Below, one piece after another: positions 9,027 through 18,482 of a stretch of DNA of 42,658 bases. The translations under genes were made by a program, and so were the position numbers. Every line of letters starts with the position of its first letter. Positions within the stretch are counted from its first letter, which is position 1. The stretch comes from Alphaproteobacteria bacterium. Lineage in GTDB: Bacteria; Pseudomonadota; Alphaproteobacteria; MPNO01; UBA830. Under the pieces are notes generated by a model, which was given only the letters and a program-made list of their open reading frames with translations, was not told the DNA's origin and searched no databases. The stretch covers positions 1-42,658 of the forward strand of contig JAJEBT010000054.1 of the NCBI GenBank assembly GCA_022822405.1, in the 5' to 3' direction.

Positions 9027-9431
9027 ATGCCCAAACAGATCGTGACCTCGGCGACCGCGCCGACCACGGGCTTTACCAACAAGTCGACACCATCGCCGCT
9101 GGCGCAGGCGATTCGCTGCGGCAATCTGTTGTTTGTTTCGGGCCAGGGGCCGCTTGATCCCGAGACCCGCGAAGTTGTCTCGGCCGACATCGAGGAACAG
9201 ACGAGGCAGACCCTCGCCAATCTCGAGCGCATCCTCGACGCGGCGGGGGCGACGATGGCCAATGTGGTGAACATGCGCGTATGCCTGCGCGACACGGCCG
9301 ACTTCGCCGCTTTCAACACCGCGTTCACCGCCTTCATGAAGGGGGAGAAAGTGACCCGTACATGTATCGGCGGTACGCCGCATCGCGCCGGTGTCAATGT
9401 CGAGATCGACTGCGTAGCCTCCTTCGACTGA
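9027..9431 (+). CDS. RidA family protein (enamine/imine deaminase-like)
   Basis: This 134-residue protein belongs to the RidA/YjgF/UK114 family, whose canonical members hydrolyse reactive enamine and imine intermediates. Family landmarks are PSPLAQAIRCGNLLFVSGQ near the N-terminus, EEQTRQTLANLERILDAAG in the centre and VCLRDTADFAAFN. The canonical C-terminal arginine segment (usually R-x-x-V/x-x-x-x-L-P) reads RTCIGGTPHRAGVNVEIDCV, so the Arg105-like position is altered or shifted; this suggests a non-canonical subgroup. It is convergent with the flavin monooxygenase gene on its right, with only 12 bp between stops. Subgroup function is unknown. Confidence 0.85.
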   Translation: MPKQIVTSATAPTTGFTNKSTPSPLAQAIRCGNLLFVSGQGPLDPETREVVSADIEEQTRQTLANLERILDAAGATMANVVNMRVCLRDTADFAAFNTAFTAFMKGEKVTRTCIGGTPHRAGVNVEIDCVASFD

Positions 9432-9443
9432 ACCCCGGGGACG

Positions 9444-10811
9444 CTATAGAACCCGTACCGCCGCCGGTTCCGCTTCTTCAGGCTTCCGGTAGTCGTCCGG
9501 CGACCACGGTGGCCGCGTCAGGCCCAGATTTCCGCGCAGTGTTGTTCCCTCGTATTCTGTGCGGTAGAGGCCGCGGCGCTGCAGTTCGGGCACCACGAGC
9601 CGGATGAACGAACGCAGGTCGCTCGGGAAGATCGGCGGCATGACGTTGAAGCCGTCGCAGGCCTTCCCCGTTACCCATTCCTCCATCATGTCTGCCACTT
9701 CCCCGGGATTGCCGATAATCAGGCCATGACCGCGCGAACTCGCGAACTCGCGGTATACGTCCCTGATGGTCATGTTGTTTTGTCGTGCCTGGGCCACGAC
9801 CAGGTCCCGGCGACTGCCACCGCGCGGATCCGGGGGGAGTTCCGGCATCGGATCATTGATGTCGTAGGCCGACATGTCATGTCCCATGCGCTGCGACAGG
9901 AGTTGCAATCCGGCCGCGGGGTCGATAAGGTCCTGCAGTTCCTCGAACCGGTCGACGGCCTCGTCGTGTGACTCGGCGACCATGACCGTGAGTCCGGGCA
10001 TGATCTTGAGGCTGTCGGGGTCGCGTCCGGCCGTCGCCATGCGCCCTTTCACGTCGGCATAGAATTCCTGTGCGCCCTCCAGGGTCTGCTGCGCTCCGAA
10101 CACCACTTCGGCGGTCTCGGCGGCGAGTTGCCTGCCGTCTTCCGAGGCGCCGGCCTGGACCAGAACCGGCTCTCCCTGGGGTGAGTGTGGCACGTTGAGC
10201 GGGCCGCGCACGTCAAAGAACTCCCCGTGATGCTCGAGGATGTTCAGTTTTTCCTTGTCGAAGAACTGACCGGATTCCTTGTCGCGGACGAAAACTTCGT
10301 CGCTCCAGGAATTCCAGAGTCCGCGCACGACATGGGCGAATTCCCGGCCGCGGCGGTAGCGCGCCGCCTTTTCCATGTGTTCGTAACGCCCGAAACCCCT
10401 GGCCTCTGCCGGGTTGCCCGAAGTCACGAGATTCCAGCCCGAGCGCCCGCCCGACACGATGTCGAGCGCCGCGAATCGGCGGGCGAGCAGGTAGGGCCGG
10501 TCGTAGGTCGAGGTTGCCGTGCACACCAGGCCGAGATGCGTGGTGTGCTGCGCGAGGGTGGCCATCAGGGTGAACGGCTCGATCCATGCGCAGTGCGAAT
10601 CCCGTGACATGGCGTCGAGGTCGGCCCGCCAGAACGTGAGCGAATCGGCCATGAAGAACATGTCGAACAGCCCTTCCTCCGAAAGCTTCGCCAGTTCGAC
10701 GATGTGTTGGAGGTTCGAGCCCGAGTCGGCGACTCCGTCGGGATGGCGCCAGGCTGCGATATGGTGGCCGCAGTGCCAGTAGAACATGCCGAGTTTCATC
10801 TTCGACTTCAT
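9444..10811 (-). CDS. LLM-class flavin-dependent monooxygenase (NtaA/DmoA-type)
   Basis: This 455-residue protein is a bacterial-luciferase-like FMNH2-dependent monooxygenase of the nitrilotriacetate monooxygenase/dimethyl-sulfide monooxygenase/pristinamycin synthase group. Diagnostic segments are the N-terminal MKLGMFYWHCGHHIAAWRHP, FDMFFMADS, TYDRPYLLARRFAALDIVS, GRSGWNLVTS and PVLVQAGASEDGR. Such enzymes oxidise C-S, C-N or alkyl substrates using reduced flavin from a partner reductase, which is not in the window. GGAGAA precedes the ATG. Length is normal. The substrate cannot be deduced; the neighbouring convergent RidA gene is not necessarily related. Confidence 0.88.
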   Translation of the reverse strand: MKSKMKLGMFYWHCGHHIAAWRHPDGVADSGSNLQHIVELAKLSEEGLFDMFFMADSLTFWRADLDAMSRDSHCAWIEPFTLMATLAQHTTHLGLVCTATSTYDRPYLLARRFAALDIVSGGRSGWNLVTSGNPAEARGFGRYEHMEKAARYRRGREFAHVVRGLWNSWSDEVFVRDKESGQFFDKEKLNILEHHGEFFDVRGPLNVPHSPQGEPVLVQAGASEDGRQLAAETAEVVFGAQQTLEGAQEFYADVKGRMATAGRDPDSLKIMPGLTVMVAESHDEAVDRFEELQDLIDPAAGLQLLSQRMGHDMSAYDINDPMPELPPDPRGGSRRDLVVAQARQNNMTIRDVYREFASSRGHGLIIGNPGEVADMMEEWVTGKACDGFNVMPPIFPSDLRSFIRLVVPELQRRGLYRTEYEGTTLRGNLGLTRPPWSPDDYRKPEEAEPAAVRVL

Positions 10812-11685
10812 CCGGATTCTCCTTCAATCCGCAGGCTGAGCGTGGGGCGATCGCGCGGCGTGGGCTACTTGATACCGTGCAGGCGGGGTTTGATCGTCAA
10901 CGGAACGCAGCCCTGGCCGTCCATGTGGAACCAGAACCGCTGGAAACGCCGTTCCCATGCCGGCACCACCAGGTCCCGAGAGCTGTTCGGCTGCGAATAC
11001 CGACAGGATCGTTCGAAAACCCGATACCGCCTTGCCGGAATGCGGCAGAAAGACGGGCCCGTTTGGCAATTGGCGGCTCTCGCCAGCGCCCTTGCTGCCA
11101 ATGGCAGACGAAAATCCAAAAATTCGAGCGTGAGCTCGGTCGCCCAGGCTCGGTGCTGGAGTGTTGGACTCGGTGGAGTTGTGGGCAACTGGCTCGGCAG
11201 CGCGGCAGGTGCGAGACAACTGCGCCTCCACGGCGACCGGATCCGACTGCCGTCGCAGGAGGCCATTGAGGGGCGCAACCCGCTTTACGGGCCCCGATCT
11301 GCCGTCGGACTTCGGTGCCCAGCGGCGTTGGGGATCGATCTCGCCGATTGCGGTTGCTGCCGGGCGATCTGCCAACCTCATCGAGCCTTCCCGTGGCGAC
11401 GTGATTCGCGGCACGGGCCACAGTGTCGCATGAACTCATACAGGTCAAATAGGCGCCTGTTGTATGGCCTGGAGGATGCAGGCCTGTCGCCGGCGCGCCG
11501 AGTGCTGCCGCAGCCGACGGAAAGCATCGCAGATCGCGTCCCCGCGCGCCGACCCGAGCAGCCTTGCCCGTGCCTCGCGATGTGTCGCCGGTTGCTCCCT
11601 CGCGATGTTTGTGCGGTTCCCGCGCGGGATCGCGAGGACGCCGTCTCCGGGCCCAGGACGATCTGGTGTACCCCGATGTCCCGCC
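10812..11685. other. 874-bp intergenic region without a recognised gene
   Basis: Several long frames exist on both strands (for example 10865-11278 minus and 10877-11269 plus). They overlap one another, lack recognisable domains and look like GC-driven open frames. A short tandem-like run of TCGCGATG-type words lies near 11576-11610. It may be a decayed gene, but I cannot identify one. Confidence 0.4.
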
Positions 11686-13203
11686 TTACCTGTTCACGGC
11701 GCGGAGCCGGCCGTCGATCCTCGGGGCGACCGTTCCCCGGGTGGTGATGTGCCGGATAACCTGGGTGGCCATCAAGGTTCCGGCATAGGCGTCAATGATC
11801 CGTCGCTTGCCCTTGAACATCCGGTAGCCGTCGCCGCCGTTGCCGAGGAAGTCGTTGGTTGCCAGCGCGAGAGTCTGGTCGGGGTCGAGATGGCGGCCGT
11901 TCCGCACGACTGTGATCACCCGGCTGCCGGGCGGCCTGCCGGGATCGTAGGTGACCTCAAGTCCCGAGATGTGCGGAAAACGACCCGATCTGGTTCCGAT
12001 AGCGGCGAGCCCGTGCTCCAGCGCCGCGACCACTTCCCGCCCCGTTGCCTCGATGACGATTGTCTTGTTGCCGAACGGCAGTTCGCTGAGGATGTCGCGG
12101 CGGGTGAGGACGGTGTCGGGCGCATAGATGCGGTTGGCGCGGATGCCGCCGCCGTTGGTAAGCGCAGCATCGGCATTGGCCGCAAGGCGCATGGCATCGG
12201 CGATCAGGTTGCCTATCGCGGCCTCTCCGCTGCGGACCGTTACCCGGCGGCTGTCGAGTTCGGTTCGGGTGGAACCGATCTTGATGTCCAGTTCCTGCGA
12301 TAGCCGGTGGAGATAAGCGTCGGTTGCAGCCGCAAGTTCGGGATCCGGTGCCACGTTGGCGGTATCGATCACGCGGAATGCCGGACTCCACACGAAACGC
12401 TTCCTGCCGCGTTTCTCGTTCCAGTCGAGATTGAGTTCGATCACGGTGACTCGATTTGCCTGTGCACCGGATTCCGCAAACAGAGCCTTGCCGTCGTAGT
12501 GGATCCGCAGGAAGTGATCGTCGCCGCTCAGCAGCATGTCGACCGCGCCCTGCGCCAGCAACGCCGCATCTTCATCCGCGTCGGTATGAGCGAGCGCGAT
12601 TACCAGATGTGCGCCCGCGTCTCGCAGTCTCCGGGCCTGCTGGGCGGCGACATCGACGACAGGCAGGAACGCCACGTTTCCTGGTTTTGACTTGACGGCC
12701 GTGCTGGCAGTGGTCAATCCCAATATGCCGACCTTGAAACCGTTGACCCCGACCATGATCGATGCCTGTGCACCGTCGATGATCTCGCCGTCCTCGTCAC
12801 GGTTGTTGGCGCCGAGCACGGGAAACGTTGCTTCCGAGATGCGCTGTCTCGTTACCGCCGGACCGAAATCAAACTCGTGGTTACCGAGCACCATCGCGCT
12901 AAGATCGAGCCTGTTCAGCAGATCGATCATGTGCGCGCCCTTGTCGAACGCCGACAGCAACGACGGCGAGATCGCGTCGCCGCCAAACGTCACCAGCAGG
13001 TTGTCAGCTCGCTCGCGCTCGGCCTTGATTAGAGCGCCGAGCCTCGCGACGCCGCCGCGACCGCCCTTCTCCTCCATGCGGTCGAGATCGTTGAAGTGGA
13101 CGATCGTCAGCTTGGCGGGCGCGGCCACGCTGCTTTCGCCAACAGCGGCCAGCGCGACCACGGCCACGACGGTGTACGCAAGCGACCTGTTCAAGAATTG
13201 CAT
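11686..13203 (-). CDS. Exported bifunctional metallophosphatase/5'-nucleotidase
   Basis: This is a UshA/5'-nucleotidase-family protein of about 505 residues, exported to the periplasm. I start it at the ATG at 13203 (MQFLNRSLAYTVVAVVALAA) because GGGGAA precedes it and a signal peptide begins there, probably cut near the A-A-P at 27-30; a frame open to 13263 only adds non-signal residues. The metallophosphatase domain has IVHFNDLD (36-41), FGGD (D76) and GNHEFDFG (N108, H109). The C-terminal nucleotidase domain has NGGGIRANRI, ILSELPFGN and NDFLGNGGDGY. Two metal motifs depart from the usual pattern: NDLD instead of NDxH, and SGDDH instead of GGHxH. Substrate choice may therefore differ from UshA. 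Confidence 0.85.
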   Translation of the reverse strand: MQFLNRSLAYTVVAVVALAAVGESSVAAPAKLTIVHFNDLDRMEEKGGRGGVARLGALIKAERERADNLLVTFGGDAISPSLLSAFDKGAHMIDLLNRLDLSAMVLGNHEFDFGPAVTRQRISEATFPVLGANNRDEDGEIIDGAQASIMVGVNGFKVGILGLTTASTAVKSKPGNVAFLPVVDVAAQQARRLRDAGAHLVIALAHTDADEDAALLAQGAVDMLLSGDDHFLRIHYDGKALFAESGAQANRVTVIELNLDWNEKRGRKRFVWSPAFRVIDTANVAPDPELAAATDAYLHRLSQELDIKIGSTRTELDSRRVTVRSGEAAIGNLIADAMRLAANADAALTNGGGIRANRIYAPDTVLTRRDILSELPFGNKTIVIEATGREVVAALEHGLAAIGTRSGRFPHISGLEVTYDPGRPPGSRVITVVRNGRHLDPDQTLALATNDFLGNGGDGYRMFKGKRRIIDAYAGTLMATQVIRHITTRGTVAPRIDGRLRAVNR

Positions 13204-13569
13204 GGGCTGCTTTCCCCGGACTCCGTTGCGTTCATCTTGCCCCCCATCTTCCAAAAGGTCCAAGCCAAATTCGGCGCTTCAGCGTTTGGTTGCTGACAGG
13301 GAGTCGGGCAGACCGTTTCCGGCCGCGAAGTATTCCCATGCAATCGGGAGATTTTCTTATCAGCGCCTCACCGCGGGAGATCACTTCGTGAGCATCCGCC
13401 CATACGCGTCGCAGCCGTCCCTGTTTGTGAGGCCGGTCGCCATGCCAGGATCCGGTGCCGCAGCCGAATTCCCGCAATGGTTGGACACTGCTCCAGCGAT
13501 GCACTAACCGTGAAGCCTGATTGCCCGGCGGGGTCCGGCCAGACCTTCCGGAACAACGGGGAGAAAGAC
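13204..13569. other. Divergent promoter region between 5'-nucleotidase and MetE-like gene
   Basis: About 365 bases without a supported gene. It must hold both divergent promoters. The methyltransferase frame is open through the last 90 bases of it, but I favour the later GTG start because of its ribosome binding site. Confidence 0.4.
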
Positions 13570-14682
13570 GTGACCTATCGGGACCCTTCGAGACCTCCTT
13601 TCAGGGCCGATCATGTTGGTAGCCTGCTCCGCCCGCAGGCGATTCACGACGCCCGGGCGAAAGTGGAAACCGGCGAGATCACGGCCGCCGAACTCACGCG
13701 AATCGAAGACGGTTGTATCGAGCGTGCCATCCGGAAACAGGAAGAAGCCGGCATCAAGGCCGTCACAGACGGCGAGTTCCGGCGCGTGTCCTGGCACTAC
13801 GATTTCCTCTGCAGCCTCGACGGTATTGAGCAGTCGGCGCCGCATCAGGGGCCGACCTTCAGAGGCGGGCTGGCCATCAACTCTCTCGAAGTCGTCGGCA
13901 AGATCTGCAATCCAGGCGGAGTCATGCTCGATCACTTCCGGTTCCTGAAGGAGCATGTCAGCGAGACCCCGAAATTCTGCATTCCTTCGCCGAGCCTTGC
14001 CTACCATCGCAGCGGCCGCGACCTGATCGACAGGGATGTCTATCCCCGCGTGGAGGACTTCTGGGAAGACCTGCGTGCCGCCTACAGGGACGAGGTGCGG
14101 ATGCTCTATGACGAAGGCTGCCGTTATCTGCAGTTGGATGACACCACCTTCGCCATGCTTTGCGATCCCAAGGTGCGGAATCAGATGTCAATGCGCGGCG
14201 ACGATCCCTCGGAACTCGTCCGGACTTATGCGCGGGGTATCGCCGAGGCGCTCAGGGAACGCCCGGACGACATGACCGTTACCGTTCATATGTGCCGGGG
14301 CAATTTCAAGAGTTCCTGGATCGCCGAAGGTGGCTATGAGCCAGTTGCGGAAGAGATGTTTGCAGGTGTGCCCGTCGACGGATTCTTCATGGAATGGGAT
14401 ACGGACAGGGCTGGCGGATTCGAACCGCTTCGTTTCGCGCCCCGCGACAGGATGGTGGTCCTGGGCCTGATCAGCTCCAAATTTCCCGAACTGGAGGCGA
14501 AGGATGATCTCAAGCGGCGGGTGGACGAGGCAGCGCAGTACCTGCCGCTGGAGAACCTTTGCCTCAGCCCCCAGTGCGGCTTCGCCAGCATGAATGTCGG
14601 CAACGACCTGAGCGAGAGCGCTCAATGGGACAAGCTCGCCCTGGTGGCGGAAACTGCCGGGGAAATCTGGGGGACCGCCTGA
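13570..14682 (+). CDS. Cobalamin-independent methionine synthase-like methyltransferase (COG0620)
   Basis: This 370-residue protein corresponds to the C-terminal catalytic barrel of MetE, like the stand-alone YxjG/YxjH type. It opens with FRADHVGSLLRP, the typical start of this subgroup. Zinc-binding residues fit VTVHMCRGNF and the C-terminal LSPQCGFAS; FFMEWDTDRAG lies between. It probably transfers a methyl group to a thiol such as homocysteine, but the donor is unknown because the folate-binding N-terminal half of full MetE is absent. The GTG at 13570 follows GGGGAGAAA at good spacing; a longer frame to 13477 is possible but less likely. No neighbour is in an evident operon with it. Confidence 0.82.
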   Translation: MTYRDPSRPPFRADHVGSLLRPQAIHDARAKVETGEITAAELTRIEDGCIERAIRKQEEAGIKAVTDGEFRRVSWHYDFLCSLDGIEQSAPHQGPTFRGGLAINSLEVVGKICNPGGVMLDHFRFLKEHVSETPKFCIPSPSLAYHRSGRDLIDRDVYPRVEDFWEDLRAAYRDEVRMLYDEGCRYLQLDDTTFAMLCDPKVRNQMSMRGDDPSELVRTYARGIAEALRERPDDMTVTVHMCRGNFKSSWIAEGGYEPVAEEMFAGVPVDGFFMEWDTDRAGGFEPLRFAPRDRMVVLGLISSKFPELEAKDDLKRRVDEAAQYLPLENLCLSPQCGFASMNVGNDLSESAQWDKLALVAETAGEIWGTA

Positions 14683-14968
14683 GCGGCTTCGAACCGCCAA
14701 CGGGTCCGGAAAGGCAGGCGCGCCAGCTGGCGGTCGCGGACGTTTCCTCGCCGGACCCGGGTTCCGGAATGCGGCGCGAAGCGGCCATCCTGTTTCCGAT
14801 TCCATCCGGCCGCCCCGTCCGAATCAGGCCGACACGCCGGCGTCCGGACGCGATGCGATCCATTCCTGACCGGCGGCGGAAAGGGCCGTGTCAGGCTGCC
14901 GCAGACGTTTCGCCTGCCGCGCTCGCCGGAAGTCCGGTTTGTGCCAAACTGGGTTTCCAGCCTGCCGG

Positions 14969-15307
14969 CTAGTTGAAGGTACGGTAGAGTATCGCCGCTA
15001 TCTCGCTCTCAAGCGGGAAGGACAACATGCCCATGACCGAGTATCCGAGTAGCCCGGGCACGACGTAGAACCGGATCATGTAGAAGAACCAGGCCACGTA
15101 GAGCGGTATGATGGCGTCGAGAAGAAAACCGGGAGTGACGGGCCTGAACACCCGCAGCACCGGATCGGTAAGCTTCACGAACGCCTTCATGAAAAAGAAG
15201 TCCGACGTGATCGGCAGGAATATATTCATCGCCGACCGGCCGATCAGCGTCCACATGACCATGCCCAGGAGATAGTCGAGCGCGATCGCCCAAAGCGGAA
15301 TCGCCAT
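14969..15307 (-). CDS. Small membrane protein, YggT-like
   Basis: This 112-residue hydrophobic protein has about three membrane segments: 5-30, 55-85 (YVAWFFYMIRFYVVPGLLGY) and a hydrophobic N-terminal stretch around IFLPI. The segment AFVKLTDPVLRVFRPVTPGF resembles the 'TDPlLrplRrilP' signature of YggT proteins, but the match is partial. It lies downstream of the symporter gene on the same strand and is separated from it by an intrinsic terminator, so it has its own promoter in 15308-15463. Function unknown. Confidence 0.7.
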   Translation of the reverse strand: MAIPLWAIALDYLLGMVMWTLIGRSAMNIFLPITSDFFFMKAFVKLTDPVLRVFRPVTPGFLLDAIIPLYVAWFFYMIRFYVVPGLLGYSVMGMLSFPLESEIAAILYRTFN

Positions 15308-15463
15308 GTCTCCCCCGAAATAAAATCGTTTAGCTTCTCGCCCGTCTGGAAGAAGTTCTCCGAAACGAGGTGATGGTACGTATCAGTACGCTCGATTCAA
15401 CCACGCTTCGGGTTGCCTTTCCGTCCCGGGCTGTGGACACACGGACATAACCGCCAGCCGTAA

Positions 15464-15497
15464 AAAAAGTCGAGGGCGGGACAGAGTCCCGCCCTCG
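15464..15497 (-). terminator. Rho-independent terminator of the symporter operon
   Basis: The arms CGAGGGCGGGAC (15471-15482) and GTCCCGCCCTCG (15486-15497) form a perfect 12-bp stem with a 3-nt loop. Read on the minus strand it is followed after two bases by seven T (complement of 15464-15469 and neighbours). It sits 22 bp past the symporter stop codon. Confidence 0.92.
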
Positions 15498-15518
15498 AAA
15501 CGCAACAGAAAACCGCAG

Positions 15519-17333
15519 CTAGTGCTCGGAAGCGAGGATGGTTTGACCCGTTGGGTCGCGCACCTCGTCCACCATGGCCTTGGTTTCCTCGTCCGGCTCC
15601 TCGGTCATGAGACTGACCACAACCATGACCACGAGGCTGACCGGCATGCCGATCATCCCGAAGCGGAGATGGTCAATTCCCCACCACTGAGCACCGCCAT
15701 TGTAGACGTACGCAAGATAGGCGGACCCCGCAACGAAACCGGCGATCATGCCGGCTATGGCGCCGGCCCGGTTCGCGCGGCGCCACCAAATTCCGAGGAC
15801 AAGAGGGAAAAACAGTCCCGAGCAAGCGAAGCAGAACGCCCAGGCGACCGCGCCGAGGATACCCGTCAGCTTCATGCTTGCGACCAGGGCGCCGAGTGCA
15901 CCGATCACGATCAGCAAAGCACGCGCCACGATGAGCCGGTGGCTGGTGTCAGCCTTGGGATCGATGATCTTGTAGTACAGATCGTGGCTCAGCGCGTTGG
16001 CGATGGCGAGCAGCAGACCGTCGGCGGTCGACATGGCCGCAGCCATTCCGCCGGCCGCGACGAGGCCCGAGATGACGTATGGCAGGCCGGCGATTTCCGG
16101 CGTTGCCAGCACGACGATGTCAGGCCGCATGAAGAACTCGTTGATCTGCAGTATGCCGTCGGCATTGCTGTCCTTGATCGCCAGCATTCCGACCGAGGCC
16201 CACTTCTGCACCCATTCGAGGGCGTTCACATCGGCAATCGCCTTGCCGATGATACTGGTAGCCAGGTTCGGATCCAGGAGCTGGAGCTTGGTCAGCGTCG
16301 CCAGCGCCGGTGCCGTGAAGTACAGCAGGAAGATGAACAGCAGCGACCAGGCCACCGACTTCCGCGCTGCACGCACGCTCGGCGTGGTGAAGTAACGCAT
16401 GAGAATGTGCGGCAACGAGGCGGTACCGGCCATCATGCAGAAGGCGAGCGTAACGAACTTCCACGCCGCCATGCCGCCCTCGGGGGCGTTGTGCAGAGTG
16501 GTAAGAACCTTCACGCCGGCGACCTGTTCCGCCGCCGCCATGCCGACCTTCAGCGTCTGTTCGAGTTCCGCGATGCGCGCCACGGCGTCGCCGTAGGAGA
16601 AATGCGGAATGACCCCGAAGCCCTGCTTGTTCGACATCCAGATCACCGGAACCAGATAGGCGATGATGAGCACGATGTACTGCGCCACCTGGGTCCACGT
16701 CACGGCCCGCATGCCGCCGAGCATCGAGCACAGCAGAATGCCCAGGAGCCCGAACCACACACCGACCTCGAACGGGATCTGAAGCGCGCGTGCGGCGATG
16801 GTGCCGGTGGCGTTGATCTGCGCCGTCACATAGGTGAAGGACGCGACCACCAGAATGATGACCGCGACAAAGCGCGCCGTGTTTCCGCCGTAGCGCGTGC
16901 CGATGAAGTCCGGAACCGTGTAGCAGCCGAACTTCCGCAGATACGGCGCCATCAGTGAATTCACCAGCACATAGCCGCCGGTCCATCCGACAACGAAGGC
17001 TAGATAGCCGTGCCCGCCGAAATAGATGCCGCCGGCAAGGGCGACGAAGGAGGCGCCGGACATCCAGTCCGCCGCCGTCGCCATGCCGTTGAAGACTGGC
17101 GGCACCTCCCGGCCCGCGACATAGTAGGCTTCGACCTGCATGGTTCGTGACAGCCAGCCAATGCCGGCATAGATGGCGATCGTGAAGGCCACGAAGAGGA
17201 TGCCGATCGTGTCCGCACCCATTCCTGTCTGCTCAAGGATGGCCATGAGCAGGATGAAGACGATGAACCCGCCCGTATACAGCCCGTAAATCTTGGGCAG
17301 GTTATTGATGAAGTTGCCTTTGAAACTGAACAT
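15519..17333 (-). CDS. Sodium:solute symporter (SSS family, VC_2705/ActP-like)
   Basis: This 604-residue integral inner-membrane protein of the sodium/solute symporter family carries about 13 membrane segments, for example GLYTGGFIVFILLMAIL near the start and LLIVIGALGALVASM later. The signature region YYVAGREVPPVFNGMATAADWMSG is typical of acetate/carboxylate symporters. It is translated right after the DUF4212 small subunit (13-bp gap), the known arrangement of the VC_2705 subfamily. A non-membrane insertion (about residues 255-290, ELEQTLKVGMAAAEQVAG) lies between helices. The substrate is probably acetate or another short carboxylate, inferred from family only. The operon ends in the terminator just downstream. 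Confidence 0.93.
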   Translation of the reverse strand: MFSFKGNFINNLPKIYGLYTGGFIVFILLMAILEQTGMGADTIGILFVAFTIAIYAGIGWLSRTMQVEAYYVAGREVPPVFNGMATAADWMSGASFVALAGGIYFGGHGYLAFVVGWTGGYVLVNSLMAPYLRKFGCYTVPDFIGTRYGGNTARFVAVIILVVASFTYVTAQINATGTIAARALQIPFEVGVWFGLLGILLCSMLGGMRAVTWTQVAQYIVLIIAYLVPVIWMSNKQGFGVIPHFSYGDAVARIAELEQTLKVGMAAAEQVAGVKVLTTLHNAPEGGMAAWKFVTLAFCMMAGTASLPHILMRYFTTPSVRAARKSVAWSLLFIFLLYFTAPALATLTKLQLLDPNLATSIIGKAIADVNALEWVQKWASVGMLAIKDSNADGILQINEFFMRPDIVVLATPEIAGLPYVISGLVAAGGMAAAMSTADGLLLAIANALSHDLYYKIIDPKADTSHRLIVARALLIVIGALGALVASMKLTGILGAVAWAFCFACSGLFFPLVLGIWWRRANRAGAIAGMIAGFVAGSAYLAYVYNGGAQWWGIDHLRFGMIGMPVSLVVMVVVSLMTEEPDEETKAMVDEVRDPTGQTILASEH

Positions 17334-17346
17334 CGTGTCGCTCCCT

Positions 17347-17607
17347 TCACTCGCCGAGTCCGGACTCGTCGTCGATCTTGTCCTGCCGCCAGTTCTGGTA
17401 GAAGATCAGCAGCACGAAAATGATGAGCGAGCCTTGGACCGCAAGGTAGTAGCCGAAGGGGAAGCCGATGAACGACATTTCGTTCAATCCCTTGGCGAAC
17501 CAATGAACGACGAAGGAGAAGATGAACCAGATCACCAGAACCAGGATCGTCAGGTTCCGGGTCTTCTCCCAATGAAGTCTGCGTTTCTCCGATCTGTCCT
17601 GAGACAT
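17347..17607 (-). CDS. DUF4212 protein, small subunit of the sodium/solute symporter
   Basis: This 86-residue protein has two membrane helices: LTILVLVIWFIFSFVVHWFA and YYLAVQGSLIIFVLLIFYQN. The conserved N-terminal LHWEKTRNL and the NEMSFIGFPFGYY segment between the helices are typical of DUF4212. Such proteins are found as the small partner encoded just before VC_2705-type symporters, as here. It is probably needed for assembly or activity of the transporter. It is the first gene of the operon, so the promoter should be just right of 17607. Confidence 0.93.
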   Translation of the reverse strand: MSQDRSEKRRLHWEKTRNLTILVLVIWFIFSFVVHWFAKGLNEMSFIGFPFGYYLAVQGSLIIFVLLIFYQNWRQDKIDDESGLGE

Positions 17608-18482
17608 TAAACCGTTCCTCGCCTTAAATTATCTTGTTTGTCGAACGACCAGCCTCCTTATGGGTCTCGTAGTCAGCAGGAGGGCCGACTCCTCCGACAC
17701 GCCATATCTAACGATCTTGCGTCAAAAAACGCAAGACAGAATTTCCCTCAGTCCGCGACCTGCCGGATTGCACGGGCCAGGCGTGCTCGACATCGGCGGC
17801 GAAAGCACGGTTGCGGATCAGCCCGGCGGGCGCGATGGCAGGGACCCGACTAACTCTTGGGCGACGGCGGAAGCTCCGGCGGCAAGATGCCGGGTCCGTC
17901 AAACCAGCAAGAGATCGTGCACAACACGTTGATTTATCGCATATATGAGGTTTTATCAGCCGGAGGCCGCGATTCCTGCAAACGGTTCCAACGCGTGGTC
18001 CCGGCTGCGACCCGATATCGCGAACGAATATCCTGCGTGCGCGGCCTGCCTGCGACGGTTGTCGGCGAACCCCGGCGCGCGGGCGGCCTCGCCGGCGAAG
18101 ACGAAGGCGGTACCGATTCGGTTTGGCTCCGGGTTTTCGACGCGAGGTGACGAACGGTCCGGACATTCAAAACGGCCTGTCAAACCGGCCTGCGCGGAGG
18201 CTCCGGCGGAGGATCGCACATCAAGTGGAGTCCGCGATTGGATCCCTTTTCTTCGCCATTGCCATCTGGCATCGTTGGCACCGGTTCGCGGTTTGGCCGG
18301 CGTCAGCCGACGGTGGCGGGCGCGCGGCGCCGACGACGAGGAGGACTGCGCGCCGATGGTCGAGGCACCCTTGGAGTGAGGCCGGATCCATGACTACCGC
18401 CGGCATGCCGTCGCAAGTCGGAGGCGGGTGCGGTTTGGCCGCCCGCTCTTCCGTCCCGATTGCCTGACCACGGGATCTTCCG
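17608..18482. other. 875-bp intergenic region without a recognised gene
   Basis: It lies between two divergent operons. Overlapping short frames on both strands show no family resemblance. A small inverted repeat CTTGCG...CGCAAG (17717-17736) with an A-rich loop lies about 110 bp upstream of the DUF4212 gene and may be a regulatory site. Nothing else could be supported. Confidence 0.4.

Noticed and set aside
10865..11278. 137-codon minus-strand frame, with several overlapping frames in 10700-11750
   Set aside because: They overlap one another on both strands, have no recognisable domain and lack good ribosome sites; consistent with GC-driven open frames.
15522..16958. 478-codon plus-strand frame antisense to the symporter
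   Set aside because: Arg/His/Asp-rich shadow of a clear membrane transporter on the other strand.
17717..17736. CTTGCG...CGCAAG as a terminator
   Set aside because: Stem is only 6 bp, and the T/A run is in the loop, not after the stem.
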